DNA of 8,650 bases, from NCBI GenBank assembly GCA_964466745.1, contig CAYXOX010000131.1, positions 1 through 8,650 of the forward strand. Reading direction: 5' to 3'. Every line of letters starts with the position of its first letter. Within the stretch, counting starts at the first letter, position 1. A program made the translations under genes and the position numbers. Positions 5,394 to 8,650 of this stretch are shown in pieces. The notes under the pieces were generated by a model. It did not search any database. It saw only the letters and a list, made by a program, of their open reading frames with translations, and was not told the origin of the DNA. This DNA is from CAYXOX01 sp964466745. GTDB lineage: Bacteria; Pseudomonadota; Alphaproteobacteria; Rhodobacterales; Rhodobacteraceae.

Positions 5394-6071
5394 ATGCTTC
5401 GCCCGATCCCCAGCCTGCTCGCGGCCGGCGCCCTCGCCGGCCTCGCCGCCTGCACTCCGCCGGGAGCCGACCGGGTGCAGGGCGCGTTCTACTCCGAAGC
5501 GGGATCCGGGCTTGACCGCGGAGATTTCGGCAACTCGACCATGAACAACCACCTGAGCATGACGGGCCAAAACCAGGCCTTTGTGCTCGACCTCGCCGAG
5601 CGCTTCGCCGCCGAGGTGCCCTCGACCGTCACCTTCGCGTTCAACTCGGCCCGGCTGGAGCCGGAGGCGATGGCGATCCTGCGCCAGCAGGCCGACTGGA
5701 TCCGGCAATTCCCCGAGGTGCGCTTCCGCGTCTACGGGCATACCGATCTCGTCGGATCCACGGCCTACAACCAGCGGCTCGGCCTGCGCAGGGCACAGGC
5801 GGTGGTTGGCTTCTTCGCCCAGCAGGGCATCACGCGCGACAGGCTCGAAGCTGTCGTTTCCTTCGGCGAAACGCAGCCGGTGGTGCCGACGCCCAACCGC
5901 GAGCGGCTGAACCGGCGCACCGTCACCGAGGTGAGCGGCTTCTACGAGCGTCACCCCGATGTGCTCGAGGGCAAATACGCCGAGGTGGTGTACCGCGAAT
6001 ACGTGCAGTCGGCACAGCCTGTCTCCCAGCTTTCCGGCGTGGGCAACCGCGGATCGCAGTCCGAACAATAG
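5394..6071 (+). CDS. OmpA-domain lipoprotein of the Tad cluster (CpaD position)
   Basis: Probable outer-membrane lipoprotein of 225 residues that holds on to peptidoglycan. The lipobox GLAAC puts the lipidated cysteine at residue 20. A linker contains FGNSTMNN (45-52), reminiscent of the FGN/C-x-T-x-x-N stretch of CpaD proteins (recalled, not aligned). The OmpA C-terminal domain spans about 78-180: FAFNSARLEPEA, then GHTDLVGS with Asp118 and NRRTVTEV with Arg175, the usual diaminopimelate-binding positions. A 45-residue tail follows. The start lies seven nt after the cpaC stop with only a weak ribosome site (GATGGA, 5377-5382), suggesting translational coupling. It sits where many alphaproteobacterial loci have cpaD, so a pilotin or anchor role for the secretin is inferred. 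No cpaD-like gene is otherwise visible. Confidence 0.9.
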   Translation: MLRPIPSLLAAGALAGLAACTPPGADRVQGAFYSEAGSGLDRGDFGNSTMNNHLSMTGQNQAFVLDLAERFAAEVPSTVTFAFNSARLEPEAMAILRQQADWIRQFPEVRFRVYGHTDLVGSTAYNQRLGLRRAQAVVGFFAQQGITRDRLEAVVSFGETQPVVPTPNRERLNRRTVTEVSGFYERHPDVLEGKYAEVVYREYVQSAQPVSQLSGVGNRGSQSEQ

Positions 6072-6273
6072 CGGCACTGCCCGCAGGTTGTTCAACGAAA
6101 TCGCATAATCGGGCCGATTGAGCCCTAAATCCGCCCCACTTCCCCAGCACCTTCAAGAGTGGCGACGAGTGCGCGCGACCCGAGCGGGCCGCCGGAACTC
6201 CGCGTCGGCCGACGGGCAAAGGCAACGCGCCGCTTGCCGGCCGCCATCGGGTGGTGACGAGGAACGTGGACAG
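6072..6273 (+). promoter_or_regulatory. 202-nt leader before cpaE
   Basis: There is no gene here: the cpaE frame is open back to a TTG at 6118, but that stretch is Arg/Ser-rich and low in recognisable structure. CATAAT (6104-6109) is a five-of-six -10 match without a -35 at the right distance. No clear terminator follows the lipoprotein gene. The length of the gap suggests a secondary promoter or a long untranslated leader. Confidence 0.3.
6259..6264 (+). promoter_or_regulatory. Ribosome binding site of cpaE
   Basis: GAGGAA lies nine nt before the ATG at 6274. It supports that start over the upstream in-frame TTG at 6118. Confidence 0.65.
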
Positions 6274-7518
6274 ATGAGCAGTTCAGCAATGGTCAGGGCG
6301 GAGCCCGCGCCGATCGTGGCATGCACGGTCAGCCGCGATGTCCAGCACTTCGACCTGCTGATCGAAGACATGGAGGCGGTCCTCGGCGATGCCTGGGGCG
6401 ATCTCGGCTTTTCGGAAGCGGTCAGCTTCTTTGGCCAGCGGGATGCCTCGGAGCTCGAGTTCGTGGCGCTGGCCGTGGACGGCCACGACGAGCGCGACAT
6501 GGCCAGCCTTCTGGGCGTGGTTCACGCCGCCCAGGCCCACGGCATCAAGGTCATCCTGGTGGCCGAGGATCTCTCGCCGCTCGCGCTGCACCAGCTGTTG
6601 CGCGCCGGCGCCCGCGAATTCGTGCCCTACCCCCTTCCGGAAGGCGAGCTTGCCGCCGCCGTCGAGCGGCTGCGCGCGCCGGAACCCGAGGCGCAGCTGC
6701 CGGCGACCGCCGAGTCGACCGCGCCGCGCGCCACCAACAACCGCGACGGCGTGGTGCTCCCCGTGCACGGGCTTGCCGGCGGCACCGGGGCCACCACCGT
6801 GGCCGTGAACCTCGCCTGGGAGCTGTGCATCGCCGAGAAGCAGGCGCCGCCGCGGGTGTGCCTGCTGGATCTCGACCTGCAGTTCGGGACAGCTTCAACC
6901 TACCTCGACCTGCCCCGCCGCGAGGCCGTGTTCGAGCTCTGGAGCGATACCGAGGCCGTGGACGGCGAGGGGTTGATGGCCGCACTTGTGGCCTTCAACG
7001 AGAAGCTGCACGTGCTGACCGCGCCGGCCGACATCCTCCCGCTCGATCTCATCACGCCCCAGGACGTCGAACGCGTGATCGAGCTGGCGCGGCGCAACTT
7101 CGACTATGTGATCATCGACATGCCGAGCACGGTGGTGATGTGGACCGAAACCGTGCTGACCGCGGCCCATGTCTATTTCGCCACCATCGAGCTCGACATG
7201 CGCTCCGCCCAGAACGCGCTGCGGTTCAAGCGGGCGCTGCAGAGCGAGGATCTGCCGTTCGAGAAGCTGCGCTTCCTGCTCAACCGCGGGCCCAAGTTCA
7301 CCGATCTGTCCGGCAAGAGCCGGGTCAAGCGGATGGCCGAAAGCCTTGGCATCTCCATCGAGATCCAGCTGCCCGACGGCGGCAAGCAGGTGGTGCAGGC
7401 CGGCGATCACGGGCTGCCCCTTTCCGAAACGGTCCCGAAGAACCCGCTCGCCAAGGATCTGCGCAAGCTGGCGCTTCAACTTCACGAGCATAACAGAAAG
7501 GCCGCCGAGGGCGGCTGA
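6274..7518 (+). CDS. cpaE: Tad pilus localisation/assembly protein CpaE/TadZ (MinD/ParA-like, atypical P-loop)
   Basis: CpaE/TadZ family protein of 414 residues, which in studied systems places the Tad machine at the cell pole or envelope. Residues about 13-135 form a receiver-like domain: Asp69 ends the FVALAVDG strand, but the conserved Lys-Pro near its end is Tyr119-Pro120, so normal phosphorylation is doubtful. A variable linker follows (about 136-155). The ParA/MinD-like domain is about 158-400. Its Walker A is degenerate: GLAGGTGATT (166-175) has Ala at both the signature and the P-loop lysine positions (168 and 173). DLDLQFG (199-205) and the Walker B-like YVIIDMP (278-284) are kept. 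Loss of the lysines is known in TadZ proteins, so binding or dimerisation rather than strong ATP hydrolysis is likely. The stop is 20 nt before cpaF, consistent with one operon. Confidence 0.94.
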   Translation: MSSSAMVRAEPAPIVACTVSRDVQHFDLLIEDMEAVLGDAWGDLGFSEAVSFFGQRDASELEFVALAVDGHDERDMASLLGVVHAAQAHGIKVILVAEDLSPLALHQLLRAGAREFVPYPLPEGELAAAVERLRAPEPEAQLPATAESTAPRATNNRDGVVLPVHGLAGGTGATTVAVNLAWELCIAEKQAPPRVCLLDLDLQFGTASTYLDLPRREAVFELWSDTEAVDGEGLMAALVAFNEKLHVLTAPADILPLDLITPQDVERVIELARRNFDYVIIDMPSTVVMWTETVLTAAHVYFATIELDMRSAQNALRFKRALQSEDLPFEKLRFLLNRGPKFTDLSGKSRVKRMAESLGISIEIQLPDGGKQVVQAGDHGLPLSETVPKNPLAKDLRKLALQLHEHNRKAAEGG

Positions 7519-7538
7519 GGAACGGCAGGAACCGACGC

Positions 7539-8650
<1,112 letters not shown>

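Noticed and set aside
3788..5455. 555-codon open frame on the minus strand opposite cpaC
   Set aside because: It is antisense to the clear secretin gene. Its product is a low-complexity mix rich in Gly, His, Asp and Arg with no recognisable domain, the usual shadow of a GC-rich gene.
6118..6273. 52-residue upstream extension of cpaE from a TTG
   Set aside because: The extension is low-complexity and basic, and the ATG at 6274 has a ribosome site and starts the conserved protein.

Overview
The window is GC-rich chromosomal DNA from an alphaproteobacterium, most probably a Rhodobacterales (Rhodobacteraceae) species. This rests on three things: the style of the Flp pilins, the gene order (flp, cpaB, cpaC, an OmpA-type lipoprotein gene, cpaE, cpaF), and overall protein similarity recalled from the family. 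No database search was run. I see no mobile element, CRISPR array, tRNA, rRNA or integration scar.

Left part (1-1868, minus strand): the first third of topA (DNA topoisomerase I, running off the left edge), preceded by a complete secreted lytic transglycosylase gene. A 130-nt gap with a possible topA promoter separates them. A 363-nt intergenic region (1869-2231), with an AT-rich island unlike its surroundings, divides this minus-strand block from the plus-strand block.

Right part (2232-8650, plus strand): a tight adherence (Tad/Cpa) type IVc pilus locus. It has two small Flp-type prepilins (2232-2414 and 2591-2815), CpaB/RcpC (2918-3760), the CpaC/RcpA secretin (3965-5386), an OmpA-domain lipoprotein (5394-6071), the CpaE/TadZ localisation ATPase homologue (6274-7518) and the first 370 residues of the CpaF/TadA motor ATPase (7539 to the right edge). 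The inner-membrane platform (TadB/TadC), prepilin peptidase (CpaA/TadV) and accessory genes are not in the window; the platform genes are expected to the right.

How they work together: the Flp prepilins are processed by the absent peptidase and polymerised by CpaF on the absent platform proteins. CpaE helps place the machine, the fibre leaves through the CpaC secretin assisted by CpaB, and the OmpA lipoprotein probably anchors or pilots the outer-membrane part in the slot where many Tad loci carry CpaD. Two clear RNA hairpins, after the first pilin gene and between cpaB and cpaC, plus leaders of about 200 nt before cpaC and cpaE, suggest graded expression inside the cluster.

The locus is a recognisable known system rather than a new one. 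The points most worth checking are the intra-operon hairpins, the two dissimilar pilins, the lipoprotein in the CpaD position, and the divergently placed peptidoglycan hydrolase.
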